This document shows positions 1 to 8,199 of a DNA stretch of 64,000 bases, one piece after another. The notes beneath the pieces are model-generated. The model was not told the DNA's origin, did not search any database, and worked only from the letters and a program-made list of their open reading frames with translations. Numbering within the stretch: position 1 is the first letter of the stretch; each line of letters opens with the position of its first letter. A program made the translations under genes and the position numbers. Origin of the DNA: Nocardia higoensis NBRC 100133 (GTDB taxonomy: Bacteria > Actinomycetota > Actinomycetes > Mycobacteriales > Mycobacteriaceae); the NCBI RefSeq assembly GCF_000308595.1, contig NZ_BAGA01000132.1, positions 109,538-173,537 on the forward strand, written 5' to 3'.

Positions 1-14
1 CTCCCGCCGAAACG

Positions 15-56
15 CCGTGAGGGTGGGAACGCTCGAAAGCGTTCCCACCCTCACGG
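15..56 (-). terminator. 19-bp perfect stem-loop downstream of rplA
   Basis: Bases 15-33 pair perfectly with 38-56 around a CGAA tetraloop. The structure lies 27 nt past the rplA stop. There is no U-rich tail, so it may be a terminator or an attenuator/processing site before the next ribosomal genes, which are outside the window. Confidence 0.6.
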
Positions 57-82
57 ACGGATCAGGGGTTACCTGTCGATGC

Positions 83-796
83 TCACGCGTCCTCGTCGAG
101 GAGGTTGCGGGTGCGGTTCGGGTCCACCGGGATGCCCGGTCCGGTGTTCGTCGAGACCGTCACCTTCTTGACGTAGCGGCCCTTCGCGGTGGAGGGCTTG
201 ACGCGCAGGATCTCGTCCAGCGCGGCGCCGTAGTTCTCCACCAGCTTGGCGTCGTCGAAGGACGCCTTGCCGATCACGAAGTGCAGGTTGGCCTGCTTGT
301 CGACGCGGAAGTTGATCTTGCCGCCCTTGATGTCGTTGACGGCCTTGGTCACATCGTTGGTGACCGTGCCCGTCTTCGGGTTCGGCATCAGACCGCGCGG
401 GCCGAGGACACGCGCGATACGGCCGACCTTGGCCATCTGGTCCGGGGTGGCGATCGCGGCGTCGAAGTCCAGCCAGCCGCCCTGGATGCGCTCGATCAGA
501 TCCTCGGCGCCCACCGCGTCAGCGCCCGCGGCCTCGGCCTCGGCAGCCTTCTCGCCGGCCGCGAACACGATGACGCGGGCGGTCTTACCGGTGCCGTGCG
601 GCAGGTTCACGGTGCCGCGAACCATCTGATCGGCCTTGCGGGGGTCCACACCGAGACGCACGGCGACCTCGACGGTCGCATCGGTCTTGGTGGTGGCGGT
701 CTCCTTGGCCAGCCGCGCGGCGGCCAGCGGGGAGTAGAGCTTGTCGCGATCGACCTTCTCGGCCGCGGCGAGGTACGCCTTGCTTCGTTTTGCCAT
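83..796 (-). CDS. rplA: 50S ribosomal protein L1
   Basis: L1 binds 23S rRNA at the mobile stalk near the ribosomal E site and in many bacteria represses its own rplK-rplA message. The 237-residue product has the family's usual length and conserved blocks such as GPRGLMPNPKTGTVT and the KGGKINFRVDK region. It follows rplK by 88 nt on the same strand, the usual rplKA order. A long stem-loop follows it at the window edge. The family call is secure; autogenous control is known for the family and not shown here. Confidence 0.97.
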   Translation of the reverse strand: MAKRSKAYLAAAEKVDRDKLYSPLAAARLAKETATTKTDATVEVAVRLGVDPRKADQMVRGTVNLPHGTGKTARVIVFAAGEKAAEAEAAGADAVGAEDLIERIQGGWLDFDAAIATPDQMAKVGRIARVLGPRGLMPNPKTGTVTNDVTKAVNDIKGGKINFRVDKQANLHFVIGKASFDDAKLVENYGAALDEILRVKPSTAKGRYVKKVTVSTNTGPGIPVDPNRTRNLLDEDA

Positions 797-884
797 GATT
801 GTCTGTCCTTCGTGGTTCAGAAGTGGTTCACGGGTCTGGCCGACCCTCCCACCGAGTTCTTGCCCGAGGGCTCGGTGCCGAGGC

Positions 885-1319
885 TCACGCCTCGACGGTG
901 ATACCCATCGAACGAGCGGTACCGGCGATGATCTTCGCGGCCTGATCGATGTCGTTGGCGTTGAGATCTTCCATCTTGGTCTTGGCGATCTCGCGCACCT
1001 GGTCCATGGTCACCTTGGCGACCTTGTTGCGGTGCGGCTCGGCCGAGCCCTTCTGCACACCGGCGGCCTTGAGCAGCAGCTTGGCGGCGGGCGGGGTCTT
1101 CAGCTTGAAGTCGAAGGTCCGGTCCTCGTACACCGAGATCTCGACCGGAATGACGTTGCCACGCTGCGACTCGGTCGCGGCGTTGTACGCCTTGCAGAAC
1201 TCCATGATGTTGACGCCGTGCTGGCCGAGAGCGGGGCCGACCGGCGGAGCCGGGTTCGCCTGACCGGCCTGGATCTGAAGCTTGATGATCCCGGCGAGCT
1301 TCTTCTTCTTGGGGGGCAT
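885..1319 (-). CDS. rplK: 50S ribosomal protein L11
   Basis: L11 forms the base of the GTPase-associated centre with 23S rRNA. The 144-residue protein starts MPPKKKKLAGIIKLQI and contains the proline-rich PAPPVGPALGQHGVNIMEFCKAYN-type segment that follows the first beta strand and is diagnostic for L11. An AGGAAAG-like sequence precedes the ATG. It lies between nusG and rplA, consistent with a secE-nusG-rplK-rplA transcription unit. Confidence 0.97.
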   Translation of the reverse strand: MPPKKKKLAGIIKLQIQAGQANPAPPVGPALGQHGVNIMEFCKAYNAATESQRGNVIPVEISVYEDRTFDFKLKTPPAAKLLLKAAGVQKGSAEPHRNKVAKVTMDQVREIAKTKMEDLNANDIDQAAKIIAGTARSMGITVEA

Positions 1320-1431
1320 CTTTCTTTCCTAGGTGTTGGTGTCCTTGCTGTGTGCAAGCCTCGCGTAAGTCGAACCCGCGGCGCGGGCCGAACCATCCCG
1401 TCGCCGGCCGCCAAGGCCGCGACGGAAGCAA

Positions 1432-2223
1432 CTAGATCTTCGCGACCTGGGTGAAGGCCAGCTCGACCGGGGTCTCGCGGCCGAAGATCGACACGAGCAC
1501 CTTGAGCTTCTGCTGCTCGGCGTTGACCTCGGAAATGCTGGCGGGCAGCGTCGCGAACGGGCCGTCCATCACCGTCACCGACTCGCCGACCTCGAAGTCG
1601 ACCTCGATGACCGGCTTGGGCGCCACATCGCCCGCACCGGACTCGGCGCTCGCGGCGGCAGCGGCGGCGGGCGCCTTCTTCTGCTGCGAGGCAGGCACCA
1701 GGAACTTCACCACGTCGTCGATGGACAACGGAGAGGGCCGGGAGGTGGCGCCGACGAAGCCGGTGACGCCGGGGGTGTTGCGCACCGCGCCCCACGACTC
1801 GTCGTTGAGCTCCATGCGCACGAGGATGTAGCCGGGCAGCACCTTGCGGTTGACGTTCTTGCGCTGGCCGTTCTTGATCTCGGTGACCTCTTCGGTCGGC
1901 ACCTCGACCTGGAAGATGTACTCCTCGAGGTCCAGGTTCTGGACGCGGGTCTCGAGGTTGGCCTTCACCTTGTTCTCGTAGCCGGCGTAGGAGTGGATGA
2001 CGTACCAGTCACCCGGCTTACTGCGCAGCACGGCCTTCATCTCGGCCACCGGGTCGGCCGGCTCCTCGGGTGCAGCGGGCACGGGGGCGGCGTCCGCCTC
2101 CGGCGCTTCTTCGGCCACAGGTCCCTCGGCGGGCGCCACGTCGTCCACCTCGTCGTGGGCCTGATCGGCCACCACGTCGTCGACCGGGAACTCGTCGTTG
2201 GTGTCGTTCTCCGGGGTGCTCAC
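1432..2223 (-). CDS. nusG: Transcription termination/antitermination factor NusG
   Basis: NusG binds RNA polymerase and couples it to Rho or the ribosome. The NGN domain starts near KPGDWYVIHSYAGYENKVKANLE, and the C-terminal KOW domain contains VGESVTVMDGPFATLPASISEVN. I chose the GTG at 2223 because AGGAAG lies 11 nt upstream; an in-frame ATG at 2256 has no well-spaced RBS. The N-terminus is a long acidic Ala/Glu/Asp-rich extension, and an Ala-rich insert separates NGN from KOW; both are seen in other actinobacterial NusG proteins. Confidence 0.93.
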   Translation of the reverse strand: MSTPENDTNDEFPVDDVVADQAHDEVDDVAPAEGPVAEEAPEADAAPVPAAPEEPADPVAEMKAVLRSKPGDWYVIHSYAGYENKVKANLETRVQNLDLEEYIFQVEVPTEEVTEIKNGQRKNVNRKVLPGYILVRMELNDESWGAVRNTPGVTGFVGATSRPSPLSIDDVVKFLVPASQQKKAPAAAAAASAESGAGDVAPKPVIEVDFEVGESVTVMDGPFATLPASISEVNAEQQKLKVLVSIFGRETPVELAFTQVAKI

Positions 2224-2350
2224 TGGGGCACTCGCTTCCTGTGTCGTCACGTACATCCTCTGCGTGCCGGGCCGGGCGCGGCGGAAATCCTCCGCCGGTC
2301 CGCCCCGGGGATCGGCTACGTCGTCAGCATCGGCCGAACAGCTGCCGGCG

Positions 2351-2755
2351 TCAGCCGAACAACCAGTTGACACCCTTGATGAACGCCACATCCAACCCGC
2401 TGATGAACGCGACCATGAAGACCACGAACACCAGAACAACGCTCGTATAGGTGACCATCTGCTTCCGGTTCGGCCAGATCACCTTGCGCAGTTCCGCGAC
2501 GACCTCTCGCAGGAACTTGATCAGCCGCTTGAACGGGTTACCCGAACCCGTTCCGCGGGTGGCCTTGCCGGCGGACTTGACCGCCTTGTTCGACGACCGG
2601 TCGATCGTGGCGATCGCACCGGTTTCGACCGAGGAGGACGAGCCGGAGCGGGTCCGCCGTGCCGAGCGCTTACCGCTCGGCCGGTTCACCTCGGCGGTGC
2701 CATCGCCATTGTCGGCCGCATGCGCGCCGTGGCGAGTGTCCCGCTCGTCGCTCAC
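2351..2755 (-). CDS. secE: Preprotein translocase subunit SecE
   Basis: SecE clamps SecY in the membrane translocon. The 134-residue product has a long basic/Ser-rich N-terminus and a C-terminal SecE core: FLREVVAELRKVIWPNRKQM followed by a single transmembrane helix (about residues 103-125). The start is GTG at 2755 with GAGAGGA five nt upstream. Earlier in-frame starts would run into the tRNA-Trp gene 31 nt away. Neighbours tRNA-Trp and nusG match the usual bacterial arrangement. Confidence 0.95.
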   Translation of the reverse strand: MSDERDTRHGAHAADNGDGTAEVNRPSGKRSARRTRSGSSSSVETGAIATIDRSSNKAVKSAGKATRGTGSGNPFKRLIKFLREVVAELRKVIWPNRKQMVTYTSVVLVFVVFMVAFISGLDVAFIKGVNWLFG

Positions 2756-2785
2756 GTCGATCCTCTCTCGTCGCTGGCAAAAGGG

Positions 2786-2858
<73 letters not shown>

Positions 2859-2860
2859 TC

Positions 2861-2890
2861 GGTTGGACCATATGGAACAGCTGTCCAACC
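2861..2890 (-). other. Inverted repeat between hadAB and tRNA-Trp
   Basis: GGTTGGAC at 2861-2868 is perfectly repeated in inverted orientation at 2883-2890 with a 14-nt loop. It lies 3 nt before the tRNA-Trp 5' end. It could be a processing or termination hairpin for transcripts coming from hadAB, or part of the tRNA promoter; the sequence alone does not decide. The remaining 185 nt up to the hadAB stop show no gene. Confidence 0.4.
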
Positions 2891-3075
2891 ACCGTTCGAT
2901 ATTCAGTTGGCCTGGAGGCACCCTACACAACACGCGCGCCGCGTCGGCGTTGCCGGCTCCCGCAGGAACCAGCCCCACAGAGCAGCGCGCAGCGGCTGGT
3001 GACCCCAGGTTCCCGAGTGTACTTACCGACCCGCGCAATAGCCAATCCGGCCTACCGCGCCAGGTCAGCCGGTAC

Positions 3076-4161
3076 TCAGGACAGCTGCACGGTCGCGGTC
3101 GCGCGACCGAAGATCTTCTTGCCGGCCGACTTGGCGACGATGGCGATCACCGCGGTGCGGGTCTCGGGGTCCACCGACTTCACCTTGCCGGTGTACTCGA
3201 TCTCGGCGGCGGAATCGGCGGGCACGAACACCGGGCTGGTGAAGCGCACGTTGTATTCCTTGACCGCGCCGGGATCGCCGAGCCAGGACGTGATGAAGCC
3301 ACCACCCAGGCCCATGGTGAGCATGCCGTGGGCGACCACGTCGTCGAGGCCGACCAGCTTGACGACCTCGTCGCTCCAGTGGATCGGATTCGCGTCACCG
3401 GAGACGCCGGCGTAGTTGACCAGATCGCCGCGGGTCAGCCGCACCAGGCGGGCGGGCAGCTCGTCACCGACCGAGACCGAGTCGAAGGCGAGCGCGCGCG
3501 TGCTCACGAACGCCTCGGGGATACGGGCCGCCGGGGGCGGCGAACTCGGCACACCGACCTGCGGGTACTCGCCGAGCGGGTGGTGCTCGGGTTCCTCGGG
3601 ACCGATACCGTGCATCAGCACGTTGCGCACCGCGTCCTGGAGGCCGGGGTCGATGTCGGCGCCGCTGCGGCCGACGAGGGTGGTGTAGGTGGTGAGCACC
3701 AGCTCGTCGTTCTGCGCGGTCACGATGTTCTTGGTGACGATGATGTCGCCGCCGAACGCCTGCCGGAAGGAATGCAGGTACACATCACAGGTGAGCTGGT
3801 CGCCCACCTGGATCGGGCGGTGGAATTCCAGGATCTGGTCGGTCTGCATGATCTGGCTGAGGTCGTAGCCGGTCACGACCGTCTCGAACAGCTTGCGCTG
3901 CGCCAGGATGCCCACCAGGGAGATGAAGGTGAGCGGCGCGGCGAGGCCGTCGTAGCCGTATTCCTGAGCGGCGCTCTCGTCCCAGTGCACCGGGTGGTAG
4001 TCCTGCACCGCGCGGGAGTACTCGCGGACTTTCTCGCGCCCGACTTCGTAGTAGTCGTCGACGCGATAGTGGTGACCGACCATGGCCGCCGCGTGCGCCG
4101 CGGCGTCGAAGACCTCTTCGCTCGCCTGGACCGCTTGCTGTGTACCGGTGTTCGTTGTCAC
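3076..4161 (-). CDS. Fused HadA-HadB type (3R)-hydroxyacyl-ACP dehydratase
   Basis: This probably dehydrates 3-hydroxyacyl-ACP in the FAS-II cycle that elongates meromycolate chains. The N-terminal half resembles HadA (HYRVDDYYEVGREKVREYSRAV... and TKNIVTAQNDELVLTTYTTLVGR). A Pro/Glu-rich linker follows, then a HadB/MaoC half with the hydratase motif GDANPIHWSDE. In Mycobacterium these are separate genes near rpmG and secE. The N half also carries a D-x4-H pair (QDYHPVHWDE). I use GTG at 4161, which lies 6 nt after a -10-like TACAGT and may be leaderless; an upstream in-frame ATG at 4215 would add 18 residues. Family certain, exact start uncertain. Confidence 0.85.
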   Translation of the reverse strand: MTTNTGTQQAVQASEEVFDAAAHAAAMVGHHYRVDDYYEVGREKVREYSRAVQDYHPVHWDESAAQEYGYDGLAAPLTFISLVGILAQRKLFETVVTGYDLSQIMQTDQILEFHRPIQVGDQLTCDVYLHSFRQAFGGDIIVTKNIVTAQNDELVLTTYTTLVGRSGADIDPGLQDAVRNVLMHGIGPEEPEHHPLGEYPQVGVPSSPPPAARIPEAFVSTRALAFDSVSVGDELPARLVRLTRGDLVNYAGVSGDANPIHWSDEVVKLVGLDDVVAHGMLTMGLGGGFITSWLGDPGAVKEYNVRFTSPVFVPADSAAEIEYTGKVKSVDPETRTAVIAIVAKSAGKKIFGRATATVQLS

Positions 4162-4241
4162 GGTGGGACTGTACCTATCTGACCCCACAGCCGGGGGGTC
4201 GGCGGGGGCATTCACCTCGGATACCTGCCGCGGACAGCACT

Positions 4242-4272
4242 CAGGGCCGGACGACTGTGCCGTCCGGCCCTG
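4242..4272 (-). terminator. Stem-loop terminator after rpmG
   Basis: Bases 4242-4253 pair with 4261-4272 (12 bp) around a 7-nt loop. The hairpin lies between the rpmG stop and the hadAB start, both on the minus strand, and probably separates their transcripts. Confidence 0.6.
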
Positions 4273-4304
4273 GCGGTCACGCGGAGGATGTCACGCGTGA
4301 GAAG

Positions 4305-4475
4305 TCAGCGGGATTCGCGATGTGCGCGATGCGTGCCACAGTTCGGGCAGAACTTCTTCAGCTCCAGCCGATCCGGGTCGTTACGCCGGTTCTTCTTGGT
4401 GATGTAGTTGCGGTGCTTGCACTGCTCGCAGGCCAAGGTGATCTTTGGCCGGACATCGGTGGACTTCGCGGCCAC
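4305..4475 (-). CDS. rpmG: 50S ribosomal protein L33
   Basis: A short gene of 56 residues starting GTG, with GAAGG upstream. The product has the L33 signature: [21 protein letters not shown] and the C-terminal [17 protein letters not shown]. The two CxxC pairs mark the zinc-binding (C+) form of L33. rpmG next to the had genes and secE is the arrangement known in Mycobacterium. Confidence 0.95.
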
Positions 4476-4518
4476 GACTATGCCTTCTTTCCGGGTCGAC
4501 CTGAATAATCAGTATGGG

Positions 4519-4591
4519 TAGCGATGGCCGGACTCGAACCGGCGACACAACGATTATGAGTCGTTTGCTCTACCGCCTGAGCTACACCGCC
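4519..4591 (-). tRNA. tRNA-Met (CAT)
   Basis: A 73-nt cloverleaf: acceptor GGCGGTG paired with CATCGCT (two G-U pairs), D arm GTAGCTCAGGCGGTAGAGC, anticodon loop CTCATAA giving CAT, T arm GGTTCGAGTCC, discriminator A. Position 1-72 is a G-U pair, unlike the mismatched C1-A72 of initiators, so it is an elongator. Confidence 0.95.
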
Positions 4592-4660
4592 TTATGCGCG
4601 GTCTGCCGTCGGCGACGCCGCGGCGAGGTTGCCGAGTCGGACACCACCGGCAATCCGGCG

Positions 4661-4733
4661 AGCCCCCTAACGGAATCGAACCGTTGACCTTTTCCTTACC
4701 ATGGAAACGCTCTGCCGACTGAGCTAAGGGGGC
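4661..4733 (-). tRNA. tRNA-Thr (GGT)
   Basis: A 73-nt cloverleaf with acceptor GCCCCCT/AGGGGGC, anticodon stem TTTCC/GGAAA, loop ATGGTAA giving anticodon GGT, T arm GGTTCGATTCC and discriminator U. It lies 69 nt upstream of tRNA-Met on the same strand and is probably co-transcribed with it. Confidence 0.95.
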
Positions 4734-4792
4734 ATGACTACATCCGCTCCGTTGTCCCTCTGTGCGACTCCGGGGCGGCGACGTCTTGAAAG

Positions 4793-4822
4793 AGATTACA
4801 CACACGCTACGGCGAGTACCAA
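4793..4822 (-). promoter_or_regulatory. Candidate tRNA-Thr/tRNA-Met promoter
   Basis: On the minus strand TTGGTA (4822-4817) and TAATCT (4798-4793) are separated by 18 nt, about 60 nt upstream of tRNA-Thr. They fit actinobacterial -35/-10 elements moderately. The rest of the 319-nt gap between tRNA-Thr and tRNA-Tyr (4734-5052) shows only the tRNA-Tyr terminator and no coding gene. Confidence 0.4.
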
Positions 4823-5004
4823 ATCGGCTGGTCAGGGCACCTTTTCATGAGGATTCAGCGTGTGCACGGCGATGCCGCGCGCCGCTACTGCCGCGCATCC
4901 GGTCGGCGGAATCGCCGCAATGCCGTCGCGGATCGCCGCGGCGGGCCGGCGCGGATGGGTTCCGGGCCGCGCCGGAAATGCCGTTCGACCCCCGGAAATC
5001 AGAA

Positions 5005-5038
5005 GAGCCCCGCCGGCGATTTCTCGCTTGCGGGGCTC
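5005..5038 (-). terminator. Terminator after tRNA-Tyr
   Basis: GAGCCCCGC (5005-5013) pairs with GCGGGGCTC (5030-5038). Read on the minus strand it is followed by the pyrimidine-rich TTCTGATTTCC. It lies 15 nt past the tRNA-Tyr 3' end. Confidence 0.65.
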
Positions 5039-5052
5039 ATCTGCCGATCTTG

Positions 5053-5135
5053 TGGCAGGTGTAGGATTCGAACCTACGTAGGCTTTCACCGACAGATTTA
5101 CAGTCTGCTCCCATTGGCCGCTCGGGCAACCTGCC
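5053..5135 (-). tRNA. tRNA-Tyr (GTA)
   Basis: An 83-nt class II tRNA with a long variable arm. Acceptor GGCAGGT/ACCTGCC, discriminator A, anticodon loop CTGTAAA giving GTA, T arm GGTTCGAATCC. Confidence 0.96.
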
Positions 5136-5343
5136 GTGCCACCGTTGCCGGTGCGTGGACGAGAATACAACGAACCCCCATCCGGAATGCAAACCGGCTG
5201 GCCAACGCGGTGCCGCGGGGGGCAGGTACGGCGCTTCGGGGTAGAACTGTCCGGGTAGTGTGCCGACGTCGCCCGTACTCCCGGCCTCGGTGTGCCCGGT
5301 AGTGCGTGGAGTCGTCGGATCCCGTGAGGAACAGGAGCGCAGT

Positions 5344-5835
5344 GTGGCCGATTCGTCATTCGATGTCGTGAGCAAGGTCGACCGGCAGGAGGTCGACAAC
5401 GCGCTGCATCAGGCGGAGAAGGAGCTGAACACCCGCTACGACTTCCGTGGCACCGGCGCCACGATCGAGTGGTCCGGCGAGGACAAGATCGTGCTGACCG
5501 CCGAGGCCGAGGAGCGCGTGAAGGCGGCGCTGGAGGTCTTCAAGGAGAAGCTGATCCGCCGCGACATCTCGCTCAAGGCGTTCGACGCGGGCGAGCCCGC
5601 GGCCTCCGGCAAGACTTACAAGATCACCGGCACGCTGGTGCAGGGCATCGACACCGAGCACGCGAAGAAGATCTCGAAGAAGATCCGCGACGAGGGCCCC
5701 AAGGGCGTCAAAGCGCAGATCCAGGGCGACGAGCTGCGGGTCAGCAGCAAGAAGCGCGACGACCTGCAGGCGGTGATCGCGCTGCTCAAGGGCGAGGATT
5801 TCGGCATCGCCCTGCAGTTCGTCAACTACCGCTGA
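5344..5835 (+). CDS. yajQ: YajQ family nucleotide-binding protein
   Basis: YajQ-like proteins bind nucleotides; some bind cyclic-di-GMP and regulate gene expression. The role here is not known. The 163-residue protein has the typical start SSFDVVSKVDRQEVDNALHQAEKEL and the end KGEDFGIALQFVNYR. The GTG at 5344 is chosen because GGAG lies at good spacing upstream and it gives the family length. It is a single gene, convergent with htpX. In M. tuberculosis the homologue also lies near htpX. Confidence 0.93.
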   Translation: MADSSFDVVSKVDRQEVDNALHQAEKELNTRYDFRGTGATIEWSGEDKIVLTAEAEERVKAALEVFKEKLIRRDISLKAFDAGEPAASGKTYKITGTLVQGIDTEHAKKISKKIRDEGPKGVKAQIQGDELRVSSKKRDDLQAVIALLKGEDFGIALQFVNYR

Positions 5836-5864
5836 TCGCCCGGCCGTCGGCGACCGGCGGCCGC

Positions 5865-6773
5865 TCAGCGGTAGGGATCATGGCGGTGCGGGTCGTATCC
5901 GCCGCCCGCCAGCGCCTCCAGCCGGGCGATCCGCTCGGCCATCGGGGGGTGGGTGGCGAACAGCCGCGCGGCGCGTTCGCCCGCGCGGAAGGGGTTGACG
6001 ATCATCAGGTGCGACTGGGCCGTCAGCTGCGGTTCCGGCGGCAGCGGGGCGGCCTGCGCGCCGCGTTCGAGCTTGCGCAGCGCCGAGGCAAGCGCGAGCG
6101 GGTCGCCGGTGACCTCCGCGCCGGACCGATCGGCCTCGAATTCGCGCGAGCGCGACACCGCGAGCCTGACCAGTGTGGCGGCGATCGGGCCGAGCAATGA
6201 GACGAGCAACACACCGAGCACGTTGCCGCCCTGGCCGTCGCTGTTGTTGTTGCCGCCGAACACGCTCGCGAAGAAGGCCATGTTCGCCAGACCGGAGATG
6301 ACCGCGGCCATCGCGCCCGCGACCGAGGAGATCAGGATGTCGCGGTTGTAGACGTGCGAGAGTTCGTGGCCGAGCACCGCGCGCAACTCACGTTCGTCCA
6401 GGATGCGCAGGATGCCGCTGGTGCAGCAGACCGCCGCGTGGCGGGGGCTGCGGCCGGTGGCGAACGCGTTGGGGGCATTGGTGGGGCTGATGTAGAGCCG
6501 GGGCATGGGACGGCGCGCGGTGGTCGCCAGCTCCCGCACGATCCGGTACATCACCGGCGCCTCCAGCTCGCTGACCGGGATCGCCCGCATGGCTCTCAGA
6601 GCCAGCTTGTCGCTGTTGAAGTACGCCCAGCCGTTCACCGCCACGGCCAGCACGACGGCGAAGATCAGGATCGTGGTGTTGCCGAACAGGGCTCCGGCGA
6701 ACACGATCAACGCCGAGAGCCCCGCCATCAGGCCGAACGTCTTGAGATCGTTCGCGAATCCGCGCCCGTGCAT
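5865..6773 (-). CDS. htpX: Membrane zinc metalloprotease HtpX
   Basis: HtpX is an integral-membrane M48 protease that helps degrade damaged membrane proteins. The 302-residue product has two N-terminal transmembrane helices, the zinc motif HELSH (about residues 136-140), two more hydrophobic segments and the third ligand region SREFEADRSGAEVTG. The ATG at 6773 has AGGAGG three nt upstream, which fixes the start. It lies downstream of the polyprenyl diphosphate synthase, as in Mycobacterium. Confidence 0.95.
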   Translation of the reverse strand: MHGRGFANDLKTFGLMAGLSALIVFAGALFGNTTILIFAVVLAVAVNGWAYFNSDKLALRAMRAIPVSELEAPVMYRIVRELATTARRPMPRLYISPTNAPNAFATGRSPRHAAVCCTSGILRILDERELRAVLGHELSHVYNRDILISSVAGAMAAVISGLANMAFFASVFGGNNNSDGQGGNVLGVLLVSLLGPIAATLVRLAVSRSREFEADRSGAEVTGDPLALASALRKLERGAQAAPLPPEPQLTAQSHLMIVNPFRAGERAARLFATHPPMAERIARLEALAGGGYDPHRHDPYR

Positions 6774-7014
6774 GTGCCTCCTGCCGATCCCCCGTCTCTG
6801 CGATTCGCCGGCGTCAAGCACCGGCATCGCCGGTGCTTCGACCGACAATAGGGAAACGATCGCAGACGCGCCGGAGTTCCGCGCACCGGCGCCTCGGGGG
6901 CCTCGATGTCGCTGGTCACGCCGAGATCGGGGACAGGACGAGGCGAGACCGCGCGAACGCTCCCGCGGTGCCACCTTGCCGCGGGGAGACGGTCCCGCGG
7001 CCGTGGAGAACGGT

Positions 7015-8049
7015 TCAGCCGACCCGTTCGATGGTGTAGCGCACCAGCTGCTCGAGCGCGTCGTTGGCCGGGCCCGCGGGCAGGGCGGCCAGTTCGGCGT
7101 AGGCCTGGTCGGCGTAGCCGTGCAGCTTCTCCTTGGCCAGCGCCATGCCACCGGAGCGGGCGAGCAGGTCGATGGCCTCGGCCACGGCCTCGTCGGTCTG
7201 CGGCGGGACGGCCAGCAGCTCGCGCAGCCGGTCGGCCTCGGCGCCCTCCTCGCGCAGCGCGTAGAGCACCGGCAGGGTGTGCACGCCTTCGCGCAGATCG
7301 GTGCCCGGCGTCTTGCCGGACTGCTCGGAGGCCGAGGAGATGTCGATGATGTCGTCGGCGATCTGGAAAGCGGTGCCGACCACGTCGCCGAGCCGGGCCA
7401 GGCGTTCGACGTGCCCGGCGTCCGCGCCGGAGAAGGTTCCGCCGAATCGGCCCGCGGCGGCGATCAGCGACCCGGTCTTCTCCCACACCACGCGCAGGTA
7501 GTGCTCGATGGGGTCCTGGGTCTCGCGCGCGCCCATGGTCTCGCGCATCTGGCCGGTGACCAGTTCGGCGAAGGTCTCGGCGATGATGCGCACCGCGTCC
7601 GGGCCCAGTGTCGAGGTGAGCCGGGAGGCATGCGCGAACAGGTAGTCGCCCGCCAGGATGGCGATGTTGTTGCCCCAGCGGGAATTCACGCTCGGGGCGC
7701 CACGGCGCATGGTGGCCTCGTCCATGACGTCGTCGTGGTAGAGCGTGGCCAGGTGCACCAGTTCGACGACCGTGCCCGCGGTGACCAGCGCCGGATCGGT
7801 CGGCCGTGGGCCGAGCTGGCCGGTGAGGATGGTGAACAGCGGGCGGAACCGCTTGCCGCCGGCCTTGGCCAGGTGCAGTGCCGCGTCCTGGAGGAAGTCC
7901 GCGCCGTCGGAGAGTTCGGCGATCAGCAGCTTCTCGACCTCTTCGAGGCCGTTGCGCACGGTCGCGGCGAGCTCCGCGTCACCGAGTTCCACCCCGGCGA
8001 CCACCGTGCTCGAGGCACTCTCCGAGCCGCTCACTGCCGATGTGCTCAT
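7015..8049 (-). CDS. grcC1: Long-chain polyprenyl diphosphate synthase (menaquinone side chain)
   Basis: This enzyme extends allylic diphosphates with isopentenyl diphosphate, probably making the menaquinone side chain. The 344-residue protein has the first aspartate-rich motif DDVMD (D106-D110), preceded by GGKRFRP, and the second motif DDIID near residue 230. The start at 8049 has GGGAG five nt upstream. It is divergent from menJ, which acts on the finished side chain. The symbol follows the M. tuberculosis homologue by position; chain length cannot be read from the sequence. Confidence 0.9.
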   Translation of the reverse strand: MSTSAVSGSESASSTVVAGVELGDAELAATVRNGLEEVEKLLIAELSDGADFLQDAALHLAKAGGKRFRPLFTILTGQLGPRPTDPALVTAGTVVELVHLATLYHDDVMDEATMRRGAPSVNSRWGNNIAILAGDYLFAHASRLTSTLGPDAVRIIAETFAELVTGQMRETMGARETQDPIEHYLRVVWEKTGSLIAAAGRFGGTFSGADAGHVERLARLGDVVGTAFQIADDIIDISSASEQSGKTPGTDLREGVHTLPVLYALREEGAEADRLRELLAVPPQTDEAVAEAIDLLARSGGMALAKEKLHGYADQAYAELAALPAGPANDALEQLVRYTIERVG

Positions 8050-8199
8050 CTCGTCTCCCAGCGCCGCGTCCGACCCCACGGGTAGAGAACCTAGCGTGTC
8101 CCCGCCGCGCGGCCCATGAACACCGCCATTCGGCGGCCTATCGCACACTTTTCCACACGCCGCGCCTGCCTGGTCGTGCGGCGTGCCAGTATGGATCGC

